Made by a program: the position numbers and the translations under genes. The notes under the pieces were generated by a model, which did not search any database, was not told the DNA's origin, and worked only from the letters and a program-made list of their open reading frames with translations. From Paenarthrobacter nitroguajacolicus JCM 14115 (lineage in GTDB: Bacteria > Actinomycetota > Actinomycetes > Actinomycetales > Micrococcaceae), in the NCBI GenBank assembly GCA_001313365.1, contig BBFS01000002.1:1-64000 (forward strand): 64,000 nucleotides of DNA. Direction: 5' to 3'. The stretch's first letter is position 1. The number at the start of each line of letters is the position of its first letter. Below, piece after piece: positions 63,641 through 64,000 of this stretch.

Positions 63641-64000
63641 CTAGTTGTGTGCTGCGCGGTTGATGGCGACCGTTTCGTCCAGCGACGGCATCTTCTCGAA
63701 GGAGCCGAAGTACTCGATGAGGCGGTCACGAGTGACCGGCGCCTTGTCTTTCTCGGCCGCGGCAATAGCCTTGCGAGGTCCTCTAGGCCGAGCTCGGTGC
63801 AGTATGCCGGGGGGGTCCCAGGCTGCTGACGCCACGAGTCCGCGATCACGCCGGCGTCGAAGGGGTCAAAGCCAGTGTCGTCGACGAGCTGCATCACCGT
63901 TGCGCGAGCCTCGACGGAGTCCGCAGCAACAGGAATTGCGATTCGACCTGGAGATCCTGCAGGAAGCCCCTTTGTCTGTTGGGTACCGGCGAGGGCTGCA
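63641..64000 (-). CDS. NAD(P)-binding oxidoreductase, F420-dependent NADP reductase-like, copy 3 (3' part)
   Basis: Only the C-terminal ~120 residues are inside the window; the start lies beyond 64000. GRIAIPVAADSVEARATVMQ, DDTGFDPFDAGVIADSWRQQ and PGTPAYCTELGLEDL, then AAEKDKAPVTRDRLIEYFGS and the end VAINRAAHN. Close to the copy at 44.0-44.8 kb (SWRQQPGAPAYCTDL). Breaks near 63772 and 63812. Confidence 0.75.

Noticed and set aside
1..64000. Reading the many C7/G7 runs as phase-variable tracts
   Set aside because: They occur in almost every gene including housekeeping-like enzymes, often as in-frame +3 additions to invariant motifs; sequencing error explains them better.
1..64000. CRISPR arrays, insertion sequences and integrase genes
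   Set aside because: No regularly spaced direct repeats, transposase or recombinase motifs were found on either strand.

Overview
The window is GC-rich, densely packed DNA with strong AGGAG-type ribosome sites, many GTG starts and four-base ATGA/GTGA gene overlaps. Gene content (IclR, GntR and HxlR regulators, MHS permeases, SDRs, Nudix and VOC proteins) fits a high-GC actinobacterium, probably an Arthrobacter-like member of the Micrococcaceae. That assignment is inference from style, not from a search. A data-quality problem dominates: G and C runs are far too often exactly 7 long, and almost every gene has one or more frame breaks at or beside such runs. Rejoining the frames there gives intact, full-length family members. 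Coordinates below therefore describe repaired genes, and the broken frames are best read as sequencing error rather than pseudogenes.

Layout. 1-0.26 kb: start of a sulfonate/nitrate-type binding protein. 0.8-8.8 kb: FAD-linked hydroxyacid oxidase, a complete oligopeptide-type ABC transporter (binding protein, two permeases, fused double ATPase) and a PLP aminotransferase, ending at a strong terminator. 8.8-10.9 kb: HxlR regulator divergent from an SDR and a PaaI-like thioesterase. 10.9-11.8 kb: gene-poor, with a fragment matching the 3' end of a leucine tRNA, a possible island edge. 11.8-22.9 kb: two MFS permeases, a GntR regulator with paired operators, then a 2-oxoacid operon (E1, E2, a separate ThDP decarboxylase-like enzyme, aldehyde dehydrogenase).

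22.9-50 kb is a large catabolic region, mostly on the minus strand: Baeyer-Villiger monooxygenase, luciferase-like monooxygenase, two flavin reductases, a 6-oxocamphor-hydrolase-like beta-diketone hydrolase, ADP-forming CoA ligase, MaoC hydratase, enoyl-CoA hydratase, thiolase, two isocitrate-lyase-superfamily enzymes, CocE-type hydrolase, creatinase-like M24 protein, SDRs, SnoaL-like proteins and NADP-binding oxidoreductases. Together these suggest oxygenation, lactone formation or retro-Claisen ring opening, CoA activation and beta-oxidation of an alicyclic or terpenoid-like ketone. The substrate is not proven.

50-54.7 kb holds two close AraC-family paralogues flanking a GH15 glycosidase. 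The most interesting signal is a promoter module repeated five times (near 26.5, 28.5, 36.5, 50.05 and 53.4 kb): two half-sites TGRCR exactly 21 bp apart and a TARCGT -10-like box 39 bp from the proximal half-site. Two copies lie beside the two AraC genes, and the other three lie in front of minus-strand catabolic operons, so this looks like one regulon. 54.9-63 kb: an MFS exporter, tandem sugar-type binding proteins with their ATPase and permease, and an SDR. 63.1-64 kb: a Dabb protein and the 3' part of a third NADP-binding oxidoreductase.
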